Positions 37,000-46,800 of a stretch of 64,000 nt of DNA are shown one piece after another. Below the pieces are notes generated by a model. The model was given only the letters and a program-made list of their open reading frames with translations. It did no database searches and was not told where the DNA came from. This DNA is from Pedobacter sp. W3I1 (lineage in GTDB: Bacteria; Bacteroidota; Bacteroidia; Sphingobacteriales; Sphingobacteriaceae). The stretch lies in NCBI RefSeq assembly GCF_030816015.1, contig NZ_JAUSXN010000001.1, positions 1,054,001 to 1,118,000 on the forward strand, written 5' to 3'. Position 1 is the first letter of the stretch. Each line of letters starts with the position of its first letter. The position numbers and the translations under genes were made by a program.

Positions 37000-37028
37000 A
37001 AAGTCTTGATCTGATCAAGACTTTTTTT
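37000..37028 (+). terminator. rho-independent terminator after the HsdR-N-like gene
   Basis: Stem AAAGTCTTGA with TCAAGACTTT, short loop TCTGA, then a T-run, 41 bp past the stop at 36958. Confidence 0.85.
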
Positions 37029-37045
37029 ATGCCCTCCCGCAAAAG

Positions 37046-37078
37046 AAAAAGGGAGAAACCGATTCGATTTCTCCCTTT
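37046..37078 (-). terminator. rho-independent terminator of htpG (minus strand)
   Basis: AAAGGGAGAAA at 37048-37058 pairs with TTTCTCCCTTT at 37068-37078. Read on the minus strand, a T-rich tail (TTTTTCTTTT) follows. It lies just past the htpG stop, back to back with the plus-strand terminator. Confidence 0.8.
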
Positions 37079-37100
37079 AAACGATAACAGGATTTCCTGA

Positions 37101-38987
37101 TTAAATTAATTCTACACTTCTGCTTACAAAAGCTGTTAATTCTGCACCAGTTAACATACCTTGTGCTAAAAGGGCTAAATCTACCGCTTGTTTAGCCAGG
37201 TTGCGCTGCTCTTCTCCTTCAGCTTTTAAAATTTTACTTACCAATTTATGGTTTCCATTAATGGCGACTTTGTAATTGTCGGGCATTTGGCCATAAAAGC
37301 CCATTCCACCACCCATTGCAGCCATATCTTTCATCCTGCGCATAAATTCATCCATGGTAATAGTCACTGGTAATTCGTCAGGGTGTAAAGCTACAACTTC
37401 TACATGCATACCGGGTTTGGTAATGGCTTTTTCAAAAATAGTAGTTACTTCTTTTACCTGATCTTCAGTTAAAACATGCTCGTTCTGCTCATCTTTCTCA
37501 ATTAATTTATCCGCAACACTCGAGTCAACACGTTTAATAGATGTTTTCTCTAATTTTTGCTCCAATTGATTAATAAAGTGATTATCGATCGGCGAATCCA
37601 GCACTAAAACATCGTAATCTTTCTTATTGGCCGATTGGATAAACGCATCTTGTTTAGCAGCATCATTGGTATATAAATAAACCACAGTGCCGTTTTTATC
37701 CGTTTGTAAGGCTGTTACCTTTTCTTTATATTCAGGAAGTGTGAAAAGCTCGTTTTTAGTGTTGCCCACTAAAGCAAAATCTTTAGCCTTATCGTAAAAC
37801 TTCTCTTCGCTAATCATACCGTATTTTACAAAAAGACCAATGTCTTTCCATTTATCTTCGTAAGCTTTACGGTCTTTAGCAAATAACTCACCTAATTTAT
37901 CAGCAACCTTTTTAGTAATGTAGTTGTTGATCTTTTTAACGTTGCTGTCGGCCTGTAAGAAACTACGCGATACATTTAAAGGAATATCAGGAGAGTCGAT
38001 TACACCGTGCAATAACATCAAAAACTCAGGAACGATATCTTTAACCTCATCGGTAATAAATACCTGGCGAGAGTACAATTTGATTTTGTTGCGCTGCATT
38101 TCGAAATCGTTTTTCAACTTAGGAAAATACAGTACACCGGTTAAATTAAAAGGATAATCAACATTTAGGTGGATCCAGAATAATGGTTCTTCACTAAATG
38201 GATATAGTTCCCGGTAAAAGTTTAAATAATCCTCGTCTGACAAATCTGCAGGAGCTTTTGTCCAGATGGGATTGGTGGTGTTGATGATGTTATCTACTTC
38301 AACATCGTTATACTTTGCTTTACCTTCTTCATCTACGCCATCTTCAACCGATTCTGTTTTGGTACCAAACTTAATTGGCACTGGTAAAAATTTAGCATAT
38401 TTATCAAGAATTTGCTGCAGTTTACTTTCTTCTAGAAACTCTTCCGAATCTTTGTTTACATGGAGGATAATATCCGTACCACGAGTAGTTTTAGTGCCTT
38501 CGGTAATTTCAAATTCTGTACTGCCGTCGCAAACCCAACGTGCAGGCTCAGCGCCATCCTGGTACGATAAAGTTTGAATCTCCACTAAATCAGCAACCAT
38601 AAAGGCCGAATAGAAGCCTAAACCGAATTTACCGATGATTTCGTTGGCATCTTTAGCATCTTTAAATTTCTCTACAAACTCACTTGCGCCAGAAAATGCA
38701 ACCTGGTTAATGTACTTTTTAATCTCTTCGGCAGTCATTCCCAAGCCATTATCACTAATGGTAATGGTTTTTGCATCCTTATCAACCGCAACTTGCACCA
38801 ATGGTTGGCCAACTTCGCCATTAAACTGACCTAATGAACCCAGTCTTTTAATTTTCTGAACTGCATCTACTGCGTTAGAAACCAACTCACGAAGAAAAAT
38901 TTCGTTATCAGAGTATAAAAACTTCTTAATTATCGGGAAAATATTCTCAGTATGTATGGAGATATTTCCTTTTTCCTGTATGCTCAT
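37101..38987 (-). CDS. htpG: molecular chaperone HtpG (Hsp90)
   Basis: 628 residues, the usual HtpG length. The N-terminal ATPase domain has FLYSDNEIFLRELVSNAVDAVQ, the ISDNGLGMTAEEIKKY nucleotide-binding motif and GKFGLGFYSAFMVAD. The middle domain includes YSRQVFITDEVKDIVPEFL and GVIDSPDIPLNVSRSFLQ. The C-terminal dimerisation domain ends without an eukaryotic MEEVD tail. It is a cytosolic ATP-dependent chaperone for folding under stress. It is a single-gene unit with its own terminator and a 1.3-kb repeat region upstream. Confidence 0.98.
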   Translation of the reverse strand: MSIQEKGNISIHTENIFPIIKKFLYSDNEIFLRELVSNAVDAVQKIKRLGSLGQFNGEVGQPLVQVAVDKDAKTITISDNGLGMTAEEIKKYINQVAFSGASEFVEKFKDAKDANEIIGKFGLGFYSAFMVADLVEIQTLSYQDGAEPARWVCDGSTEFEITEGTKTTRGTDIILHVNKDSEEFLEESKLQQILDKYAKFLPVPIKFGTKTESVEDGVDEEGKAKYNDVEVDNIINTTNPIWTKAPADLSDEDYLNFYRELYPFSEEPLFWIHLNVDYPFNLTGVLYFPKLKNDFEMQRNKIKLYSRQVFITDEVKDIVPEFLMLLHGVIDSPDIPLNVSRSFLQADSNVKKINNYITKKVADKLGELFAKDRKAYEDKWKDIGLFVKYGMISEEKFYDKAKDFALVGNTKNELFTLPEYKEKVTALQTDKNGTVVYLYTNDAAKQDAFIQSANKKDYDVLVLDSPIDNHFINQLEQKLEKTSIKRVDSSVADKLIEKDEQNEHVLTEDQVKEVTTIFEKAITKPGMHVEVVALHPDELPVTITMDEFMRRMKDMAAMGGGMGFYGQMPDNYKVAINGNHKLVSKILKAEGEEQRNLAKQAVDLALLAQGMLTGAELTAFVSRSVELI

Positions 38988-39097
38988 ATGTAAATAAATT
39001 GTTTAATCTACATCCTGCATAACAAGGGTTGTTCCAAAAGAATTTGTTTGCCAAAATGACAGTTCCTATAAGTTCATCGTTACTGGTTCCTGAGCCT

Positions 39098-39286
39098 GTC
39101 TCACAGACTACTCGTTGTTTTTATTATTACACAGTTGTAAATCATGATTTGGAAAGCAAAGCCAGTATTTCAATTCTTGTTAGTCCCGCTGTACCTCTCC
39201 CGACTTACGTCGGGATCGTCCCATCAGGCTTAGATCCGGTAGTGATGTGCTAGTAGGATGGGTTTCCACTCATGCGCTTATTCCAT
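39098..39286 (+). repeat. dispersed intergenic repeat family B, copy 1
   Basis: A 189-bp block starting GTCTCACAGACTACTCGTTG, with TAAATCATGATTTGGAAAGC in the middle and CTCATGCGCTTATTCCAT at the end. It recurs at 39384-39579 in the same orientation. It holds a hairpin CCCGAC-TTAC-GTCGGG (39199-39214). It sits in the gene-free stretch 38988-40266, which is otherwise made of repeats and one inserted element; I see no gene in it. Confidence 0.85.
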
Positions 39287-39383
39287 AATCTGTATGTTGT
39301 TAAGTTAAGCACAGCCATTGTCAGTCTGAGCGGAGTCGAAGACCTTTTTTCCTCTTATGGCTAAATTCGGTTCCGTGGTCTGT

Positions 39384-39579
39384 GTCTCACAGGTCACTCG
39401 TTGTTTTTATTATTACACAGTTGTAAATCATGATTTGGAAAGCAAAGTCAGTATTTCAATTCTTGTTAGTCCCGCTGTACCTTCTGCCGATTGAAGGATC
39501 GGGCATTCGTGCCATCGGGTTTAGATCAGGTAGTGCTGTGCAAGTAGGGAAAGGTATCCCCTCATGCCGTCTATTCCAT
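39384..39579 (+). repeat. dispersed intergenic repeat family B, copy 2
   Basis: Second copy, 286 bp downstream of copy 1, starting GTCTCACAGGTCACTCGTTG. The central block TAAATCATGATTTGGAAAGC is identical; the CCCGAC hairpin of copy 1 is replaced by a diverged stretch. A GGTCTGTGTCTCACAGGTC palindrome (39377-39395) marks its left edge. Confidence 0.85.
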
Positions 39580-39690
39580 GTCCGTGTTTGATTCTGTGTA
39601 GTTTTAATATAGATTGTCATCCTGAGCCTGTCGAAGGACCTAGATTAAATAGCCTTGGCAGAGCATTTCGACTACTTGTCCCGATTCATC

Positions 39691-40187
39691 CTATCGTGTG
39701 GACACATCTTTTTGAGGTTAATTTTAGGCGTTTTGCTAGCTTCCTCAAATAACACATTGTTTTAACCGAAGAACGCTGTCAATCCCAAGGGCCGGGAAAT
39801 CAAAAAAACAGTAGTACAACAGTACAAATGGCACTATCAAACCTAACACGCAGTGATTTTGTGTTTCATGTTTGCAAAAACTTTCACCCTGTCCTAACGA
39901 ACAAAACAAAGTGCCGCTGTTTTTTTGATGCGTGTAGGATTGTGTAAAAGGCCCATTGCCGGATTGACAAAGCGCTTTGGGTACTTTGGCTCCAAAGTAC
40001 CATGCCCCCGCGGCAAAGAGCGGAAAAAAATCAACATTTGTGCCCAAAAACCATTATTCTTAAGGAATCACGACCAGTTATTAGCAGGAAAGATGCTGAT
40101 CCCGAAGCTTCGGGGCAGCATGACGATCGCCTTAGGAATATGTGCTAAAAACAAATACAGGCTGATGTAGATGTGTCCACACATTAG
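39691..40187. mobile_element. MITE-like non-coding element with terminal inverted repeats and 8-bp target duplication
   Basis: The left end CTATCGTGTGGACACATC (39691-39708) and right end GATGTGTCCACACATTAG (40170-40187) are inverted repeats matching at 16 of 18 bases. GATTCATC lies directly outside both ends (39683-39690 and 40188-40195), as expected for an 8-bp target duplication. The 497-bp interior has no convincing coding frame, so it cannot move by itself and would need a transposase from elsewhere. It interrupts a family C repeat whose uninterrupted form is at 10998-11115. Inside are hairpins at GTACTTTGG-CT-CCAAAGTAC (near 39978-39997) and at 40093-40121. Confidence 0.75.
40093..40121. 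repeat. nested REP-type palindrome inside the MITE-like element
   Basis: The outer stem ATGCTG/CAGCAT (40093-40098 with 40116-40121) encloses a perfect palindrome CCCGAAGCTTCGGG (40101-40114). The form resembles Bacteroidota REP sequences of the GATGCTGA..CAGCATGACG type. Confidence 0.6.
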
Positions 40188-40266
40188 GATTCATCGGGCG
40201 GTTCAATATAACAATCCGTATCGAATTTAACTTTTTGATCCATCCTCATTATTGTGAATTGAAAAG

Positions 40267-41004
40267 TTACCTCTCCTCACCATAAGCCAGTTCAATATCA
40301 ATAAACTGAATAATCAGCGAGCAGATATTGCCTTCAACATCAAAGCCATAATAAACAGGGTAGGTACCATCACCAAAACCACTTTGAAAAAACGGAATAT
40401 GGTAATCGGTTCCGGGTATTTTCCAGTTGATCCAATCGCCACCTTCACGTTGATGAATAGGATTCTCTGCATAATTACTTGCAAAAAGTGCCGCGAAGTA
40501 ATCATCGTAGAGGTTTTTACCAGGATGTTCTTTATTAAACCTGTCTTGAAATGCACAGAAATGGTTTAACGTTTCTTTATCCAGCACACAAGCTAAGCCT
40601 GCATCTACATTAAAACCAAAAAATTCTCCTTCGTTAAAATCAGCAAGATCTTCTGTGCCAATTAGTGCCTCTTCAAATCGTATCGCATCATAAGCTGTAA
40701 ATTGTACTTTAACGGCAGCATACCTGGCACAATCTTCATCGTCGGGAACAACTACAGCTGCAGTTACCGGAAATTCGCCTCTAGGCACTTTAATTAAATA
40801 CGGCTCAGCATCTTTTTGGACATATACAAGCGGATCTCTAACCAAAATTTCTCCTGTTGGAATAGAAACGCTTCCCAGTTCGAGGTGATCTATCTTTTTG
40901 CCAGCAACGGTTGTTTCCTCAAAATAATCATTCAAGTTATAGGGACAGGCTAACGAAGCACGTTTCTCGTTCCAGGTTTTTAGCCATTCATTGCTTGGTA
41001 TCAT
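40267..41004 (-). CDS. DUF4241 domain-containing protein
   Basis: 245 residues, cytoplasmic. Motifs GSVSIPTGEILVRDPLVY, DCARYAAVKVQF, FFGFNVDAGLACVLDK and the C-terminal FFQSGFGDGTYPVYYGFD are typical of DUF4241. The role is unknown; members occur singly and near toxin-immunity or polymorphic-toxin loci in various bacteria, but no toxin gene is visible here. It is preceded on its 3' side by the repeat field and is probably a single transcription unit. Confidence 0.85.
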   Translation of the reverse strand: MIPSNEWLKTWNEKRASLACPYNLNDYFEETTVAGKKIDHLELGSVSIPTGEILVRDPLVYVQKDAEPYLIKVPRGEFPVTAAVVVPDDEDCARYAAVKVQFTAYDAIRFEEALIGTEDLADFNEGEFFGFNVDAGLACVLDKETLNHFCAFQDRFNKEHPGKNLYDDYFAALFASNYAENPIHQREGGDWINWKIPGTDYHIPFFQSGFGDGTYPVYYGFDVEGNICSLIIQFIDIELAYGEER

Positions 41005-41051
41005 GATTACTAAATTTATTCAATGGGAAGGTGAATTTATTTTTATAAAAT

Positions 41052-41085
41052 AAAAAAGCCAGGAAAACTTAAAATTCTTCTGGCT
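41052..41085 (-). terminator. rho-independent terminator of the receiver-protein gene (minus strand)
   Basis: AGCCAG pairs with CTGGCT around a loop of about 17 bases; on the minus strand a T-run (TTTTT) follows. It lies 25-58 bp past the stop at 41110. The stem is short, so strength is uncertain. Confidence 0.65.
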
Positions 41086-41109
41086 AAATATTTTTAATGT
41101 TGGATTAAC

Positions 41110-41502
41110 TTAATTTAAAAGAAAGCTTGGTTTGTCTTCTTCCAGTGAAAGAATTTTAGTGATCTTTTTAAGCAATACATCCATTTGGAATGGTTTTGAT
41201 AAGAAATCGTCTTGCCCGTAGTTTAATGTGGTAAAGTCTTTTGGATCGTATAAACCAGAAATCAGTAAAATTGGAATTTTAGAGGTGCTTTCAATTGATT
41301 TGAGCTGTTCGCATAGCACGCGTCCATCTATATGCCCAAGAGAAATATCCAGTAAGATTAAATCAGGACTAAATTTTTCAATTCTGTTAAAAATTTCCTC
41401 ACCATCATTCAGTGCCGAAACTTTAAACCCACCGATTTCCAGTATTAATTGTATGGTTTCTAAAACCTCAATATCGTCATCTACTACCAGTATTCTCTTC
41501 AT
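41110..41502 (-). CDS. single-domain (CheY-like) response regulator
   Basis: 130 residues from the chosen start MKRILVVDDDIEVL; an in-frame start four codons upstream (41514) is also possible. Only a receiver domain is present: acidic Asp8-Asp10, phosphoacceptor Asp52 (LILLDISLGHIDG), Thr/Ser switch in ILLISGLYD, and Lys in DDFLSKPFQ. No output domain. It probably relays phosphate to a partner protein by interaction. No histidine kinase is adjacent, so it is an orphan in this window. It lies 97 bp downstream of the sugar-kinase gene and may be a separate transcript. Confidence 0.92.
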   Translation of the reverse strand: MKRILVVDDDIEVLETIQLILEIGGFKVSALNDGEEIFNRIEKFSPDLILLDISLGHIDGRVLCEQLKSIESTSKIPILLISGLYDPKDFTTLNYGQDDFLSKPFQMDVLLKKITKILSLEEDKPSFLLN

Positions 41503-41598
41503 ATGTGTTGGCATTTATATGCTCTTAAAAAATATAACAAAAGTTTATGTTGTTATGTTTACAATCTTAAGAATATTTTAACAATAAATTTATAACAG

Positions 41599-42483
41599 CT
41601 AAAAAATAGACTTCGATTTCAACTCGCTTGTTGGTACTATCCCCTCTTTATTTAAAATAAAGTTAAATAGCTCTTCAATGGGTTTTTGTAGTATTTTCCC
41701 CGGTTCAATGCCATTTTCTATTAATACCGAAATTAATGTTTCCTGGTAATAATAGGCTATGGAGCCAACAAAGTGGCATGGAACATTTTTGTGTTTAGGA
41801 TAATCTTTAACATTTGTATCTACAAACTCCTGAAAACCAGTTCTTAAAATATCCTGAATAAACGGATGGTCTTGATGATTGGCCATAAAACGGCTAAAGC
41901 CTGCTAAATAGATATTAGGGAAAGGTTTTTGATAAACATTGGTAATAATTTGTTCTTTTTCTGCCGGGAAAGATTTTTTAAATTCTGCCGCTAAGTTTGA
42001 GGGCATTTTGTTGTACATATAGCTTAATAGTACTTTTTTTCCAAAGAAAGTACCAGAACCTTCATCGCCTAGGACATACCCTAAGCCATGGTGGCCATCG
42101 TGGATTTTCTTTCCATCGAAATAACAGATATTCGATCCGGTGCCCAAAATACAGTTTAAGCCTTCGGCATTTCCACAGGTAGCATATACCGAACCCAGAA
42201 GATCGTGATCTACTGAAATAAAAGCATGATCAAAAACGGCTGACAGACCATTTGAGACTACTTCATGTTTGTCGGGAGAAGAACAACCGGCTCCAAAAAA
42301 GTAGATTTCTTTTACCTCATCAGCGTATTGCAATAAGGATTCATTTTTAGAAATCAGCTTGGTAATTTCTTGCTCACTTAAGAAATAAGGATTTATTCCA
42401 GGAGTGCTAAATTTAATGGTTTCGCCATTATGATAGCCCATCCAATCGGTTTTTGATGAGCCACTATCTGCAACAAGTATCAT
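41599..42483 (-). CDS. BadF/BadG-type ATPase, N-acetylglucosamine kinase-like
   Basis: 294 residues with the ASKHA phosphate-1 motif at the N-terminus (MILVADSGSSKTDWMGY), a second motif in LNCILGTGSNICYFDG and GLGYVLGDEGSGTFFGKKVL. These match the BadF/BadG/BcrA/BcrD ATPase family branch annotated as N-acetylglucosamine kinase. It would phosphorylate amino sugars, possibly from cell-wall recycling. It starts 17 bp after the TolC gene and may ride on the efflux operon transcript, although its function is unrelated. Confidence 0.85.
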   Translation of the reverse strand: MILVADSGSSKTDWMGYHNGETIKFSTPGINPYFLSEQEITKLISKNESLLQYADEVKEIYFFGAGCSSPDKHEVVSNGLSAVFDHAFISVDHDLLGSVYATCGNAEGLNCILGTGSNICYFDGKKIHDGHHGLGYVLGDEGSGTFFGKKVLLSYMYNKMPSNLAAEFKKSFPAEKEQIITNVYQKPFPNIYLAGFSRFMANHQDHPFIQDILRTGFQEFVDTNVKDYPKHKNVPCHFVGSIAYYYQETLISVLIENGIEPGKILQKPIEELFNFILNKEGIVPTSELKSKSIF

Positions 42484-42500
42484 GGGACTAAATATAAAAA

Positions 42501-43811
42501 TTAATTAGGTAAATTTATATTCCCACTGATTTCTTTCAGTGTAGTTTCGGCTATTTTGGCCTGATATTGCATTTCTATGAAACGGTTTTTTGCATCAATA
42601 GCATTACGTTGGGCTTCTCTTAACTCTAAAGGGGCTATGCTGCCCAAACGGTATTTTGCTAAAGTAATATCTAAGTTTTCTTTTGCAATATCTACATTCC
42701 GTTGTTCTAACTTAATCAGATCCAGATAAGTGCTGTAGTTTTGATATGCGGTAAGCAATTGCGAATTTACATCGAGTTTGGTTTTGTTTAGGTTTAAGGC
42801 CGAATTATCGATCTCTATTTTTGCATTGCGTTCTTGCTGACGCTGTAAAAAACCATTAAATAAATTTATACTCGCCGTAACGCCGTAGGTAAACCCATTC
42901 GCTGCAAATTTTTGATTAAAGCCAGTAGGGCTGGTACTGTTTGCCCTGCTGTAGCCAGAGTTTAGGCTAACAGATGGATAGCGTGCCCCACGGATAGATT
43001 TTAGATTTAACGAAGCAATGCGTTGATTAATAAAAGCATTCTGCACATTAGGATTCTGCTGCTCGGCCATTTCGGCCATTTTGCTAAATAAGATGCCTTT
43101 ATCTACATCTATGCTATCTGAAACAGAAAAGGAAGTGCCAATATCTCTAACCATTAATTGGTTTAACCGAACTTTAGCTACCTGTAAAGCATTTTTGGTT
43201 TGCAGGTAATTTGAAGTATCGGTATTGTAATCAACCTGTGCGGTTAATACATCCAGTTTAGAACCACGGCCAAGCTGCAATTTTGTTTTGGCAATATTGG
43301 TACGCAATACCGAAACATCCATAGCACTATCAGCCGCTATAACCAATTGTTGTTGTCTTACAATATCATAATAGGCTGTAATTACATCGGCTACAGTGGT
43401 TAAAATGGTTAAGCGGGAGTTTAATTCACCCTGTTTTTGCAGCTCTTTTAAGCGATCGTAATTGGCGAACATGCTAAAACCATCAAAAATGGTCCAGTTT
43501 AAATCGGCACCGTAACTGTTATTGGTACTTTTTGCCCCTGTAATTACCCGGTCAGGACCAGTGGCAGGGGTTTGCCGGGTGTTCTGGATACTTCCGCCAT
43601 TGGCATAACTTCCAGTTAAGTTAGGTAACATTCCCGCATTGCCAATATTGGCATTGTTCTTTGTGATATCGACCTGGTTTTTACTGATTTTGATGTCGTA
43701 ATTATTCTGTAAAGCAATGGTAATGGCTTCCTGCAGGCTCAGCTGTTCTTGTGCAAAGCCCGAAAGGGATAAGCTTAGCAGTAGGATAAATATTTTTAAT
43801 TTCTTGCTCAT
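42501..43811 (-). CDS. TolC-family outer membrane efflux protein
   Basis: The start at 43811 (MSKKLKIFILLLSLSLSGFAQ) is chosen because it gives a signal peptide and follows the RND stop by 1 bp; a longer frame to 43844 would overlap the pump gene. 436 residues with two outer-membrane efflux repeats (LSLQEAITIALQNNYDIKISKNQVD; repeated helical pairs ending RLGSIAPLELREAQRNAIDAK). It is the outer-membrane channel of the tripartite pump encoded by the two upstream genes. Coiled-coil helices and the length are normal for the family. Confidence 0.95.
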   Translation of the reverse strand: MSKKLKIFILLLSLSLSGFAQEQLSLQEAITIALQNNYDIKISKNQVDITKNNANIGNAGMLPNLTGSYANGGSIQNTRQTPATGPDRVITGAKSTNNSYGADLNWTIFDGFSMFANYDRLKELQKQGELNSRLTILTTVADVITAYYDIVRQQQLVIAADSAMDVSVLRTNIAKTKLQLGRGSKLDVLTAQVDYNTDTSNYLQTKNALQVAKVRLNQLMVRDIGTSFSVSDSIDVDKGILFSKMAEMAEQQNPNVQNAFINQRIASLNLKSIRGARYPSVSLNSGYSRANSTSPTGFNQKFAANGFTYGVTASINLFNGFLQRQQERNAKIEIDNSALNLNKTKLDVNSQLLTAYQNYSTYLDLIKLEQRNVDIAKENLDITLAKYRLGSIAPLELREAQRNAIDAKNRFIEMQYQAKIAETTLKEISGNINLPN

Positions 43812-43812
43812 C

Positions 43813-46800
43813 TTATTCTTCTGTATGTAAAGCTTCCTGTTCAAAACGATGGGCTTCTTTTAATTCTTTATTCGGTTTGTATGGTTTAGCCCAGTAAGAG
43901 TAAATGGCTGGGATTACAAATAAGGTTAAAACCAAAGAGAATAATGTACCACCTACAATTACGGTTCCCATACTCATTCTGCTTTTTGCAGCAGCTCCTA
44001 AAGCCAAGGCAATAGGTAGTGCACCAATGGCAATGGCCAAACTGGTCATTAAAATTGGACGCAAACGCGAAACAGCAGCCTCACGTATGGCTTCGGGGAT
44101 CGGAATGCCTTTTTCTTTTAACTGGTTGGCAAACTCAACAATTAAAATACCATTTTTAGTTACCAGGCCAATAAGCATAATGGTACCGATCTGGCTGAAG
44201 ATATTCCAGCTTTGGCCACATAACCATAGCGATAAGAATGCACCGGCAACAGCCATGGGTACGGTTAAAATGATAATAATCGGATCTTTAAAGCTCTCAA
44301 ACTGCGCTGAAAGAATTAAATAAACGAGTAGGAGGGCCAAACCGAATGCAAAAAAGGTATTTGAAGAACTTTCTTGAAAATCCCGCGATTCTCCACTTAA
44401 ATCAGTAGAGAAAGTTTCATCTAATACTTTTTTAGAAATGGCGTCCATGGCATCAATACCTTCACCAATACTTTTTCCAGGTGCTAGCCCTGCTGAAACA
44501 GTTGCTGCGATAAAACGGTTGTTCCTGTACAGTTGTGGTGGGCTACTCTCTTCTTTAGCAGTAACCACATTGTCGAGTTGAACCAGTTCGCCCTTATCAT
44601 TACGTACGTAAACCGAGCTCAAATCTAAAGGATCTTTCCGATCTCCACGATCGAACTGGCCAATTACCTGATATTGTTTTCCATTCATGAAGAAATATGA
44701 AAACCTTTGACCACTTAAACCTAAATTTAAGGTTTGGGCAATGGCAGATATAGAAACGCCTAAATTTTTAGCTTTATCCCTGTCGATGGTTAAATTAATT
44801 TCAGGTTTGTTAAATTTCAGGTTCACATCCGAAACGGTGAATGTTGGATCTTTCGATACCGCATCCATAAACAAAGGAATTTTCTCCCTTAATTTTTCGA
44901 AATTTTGTGCCTGGATGATATAACTGATCGGTAATCCACCACGACGGCCAACCGAGATGGTAGGCTGCTGGTTTACAATGGTTTTGCCCTCAGTATATTT
45001 TTTGGTTATTTTGGTCAGGTAAGCGGCAATGTCTTTTTGCGAACGCTCGCGCTCTTCAGGGTTTGTTAATCCCATACGCACAAAACCGGAATTTACTGCA
45101 CCAGAGCCACCAAAACTTGGTGAGGTAATAGTAATGCTTACATCTTTTTCCGGAACCGAATCGAGCACCAGCTGGTTTAGTTTCATAATAAACTTATCAG
45201 TATAGGCAAACGATGCACCTTCGGGGGTGGTTGCACTGATGTTGATGGCGCTACGGTCATCATAAGGGGCGGTTTCTTTTGGTAATATCTTCCAGAACAA
45301 GAAAATCAAGCCCATACACACCAAGATGATCGGAACGGAAAGCCATCTTTTATCCAAAAATTTATCCAGGTTCGATTCGTAAGCATTATTTAACTTCACA
45401 AAATAAGGCTCTGTCCAATTGTAAAACCTGGATGGTTTATGTCCACCCTTTTTCATTAGGTAGGCGTTTAACATTGGTGTTAAAGTAAGCGATACAAAGG
45501 CCGAGACCAGTACTGCTGCACCGATTACTACCCCGAACTCTCTAAATAAGCGGCCAACAAAGCCTTGTAAGAAAATTACTGGTAAAAATACGGCGGCAAG
45601 GGTAATGGAAATCGAAATTACAGCAAAAAAGATTTCATTTGATCCTTTAATGGCAGCCTCGAAAGGCGACATACCTTCTTCAACCTTTTTAAAGATATTT
45701 TCGGTAACCACAATACCATCATCTACCACCAATCCTGTAGCCAGCACAATAGCCAATAAGCTCAATACGTTGATTGAAAAGCCAAAGGCGTACATAATGA
45801 AGAAAGTGAAAATTAATGATACCGGAATATCAATCAATGGTCTGAAGGCAATGGCCCAATCCCTAAAGAAAAGGTAAATGATCAAAATTACCAGTACCAG
45901 CGATAAACCAATGGTTTCTGCTACTTCCGTTACCGAACGTTTGATGAAAAGGGTATTATCTAATGCAACCTTCAGTTTAATATCTTGGGGGATATCGGCT
46001 TTTAACTTATCAAAACGCTTGTAAAACTCTTTACTGATGTCGAGATAATTCGCTCCTGGCTGAGGGATAATGGCAATAGCCACCATCGGTCTGCCCGATT
46101 CACGAAGAATAGTTTCTTCGTTTTCTGGTCCTAAAACCGCATAACCTACATCTTTTAATTTGATTACCTGGTTGCTATCTGTTTTTAAGATCAGGTTGTT
46201 AAACTCGCTTTCGTTGGTTAGCTTTCCTAAGGTTTTAACCGTTAATTCAGTGGTAGCACCGGTAATTTTTCCTGATGGAAGCTCTACGTTTTCATTATCT
46301 AATGCGGTAACAATATCTTGGGAGGTTAAACCGTAAGCACTTAGCTTATTCGGATCCATCCAGATACGCATGGCGTATTTCCTTTGACCCTGGATTTGTA
46401 CGCTACTTACCCCCGGAATGGTTTGGATACGATCGGCAATTACGTTTTCAGCGAAATCGCTTAATTCTAGGGTATTACGTTTATCACTCTGGATGGTCAT
46501 TGATAAAATCGGATCAGAGTTGGCATCAGCCTTACTTACTACCGGTAAACCGTCAATATCTTTAGGTAAGGTACGGGCAGCCTGCGATACTTTATCACGC
46601 ACATCGTTTGCGGCCTCTTCTATATTTTTATCGAGGTTAAACTCTATGGTGATATTGCTTGTTCCCTGGTTGCTTGATGAAGAAATGTTTCGGATGCCAT
46701 CAATAGAGTTGATCGATTTTTCTAAAGGTTCGGTAATCTGCGATTCGATAATATCGGAGTTGGCACCAGGATAGGAAGTCCTTACCGAAACCACTGTTGG

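Larger units (their letters stand above)
39604..40236. repeat. REP-like repeat family C, copy interrupted by a 497-bp element
   Basis: The left half (39604-39690) matches 10998-11070: ATAGATTGTCATCCTGAGCC, TGTCGAAGGAC, TTTCGACTACTT, CCCGATTC. The right half (40196-40236) ends ATCGAATTTAACTTTT as at 11115. The element at 39691-40187 and one target-site copy lie between the halves. Confidence 0.72.

Noticed and set aside
39564..40170. Frames inside the 39.7-40.2 kb element as a possible transposase
   Set aside because: All are short, cross hairpins and end palindromes, and show no DDE, HUH or Tyr motif; the element is treated as non-coding.
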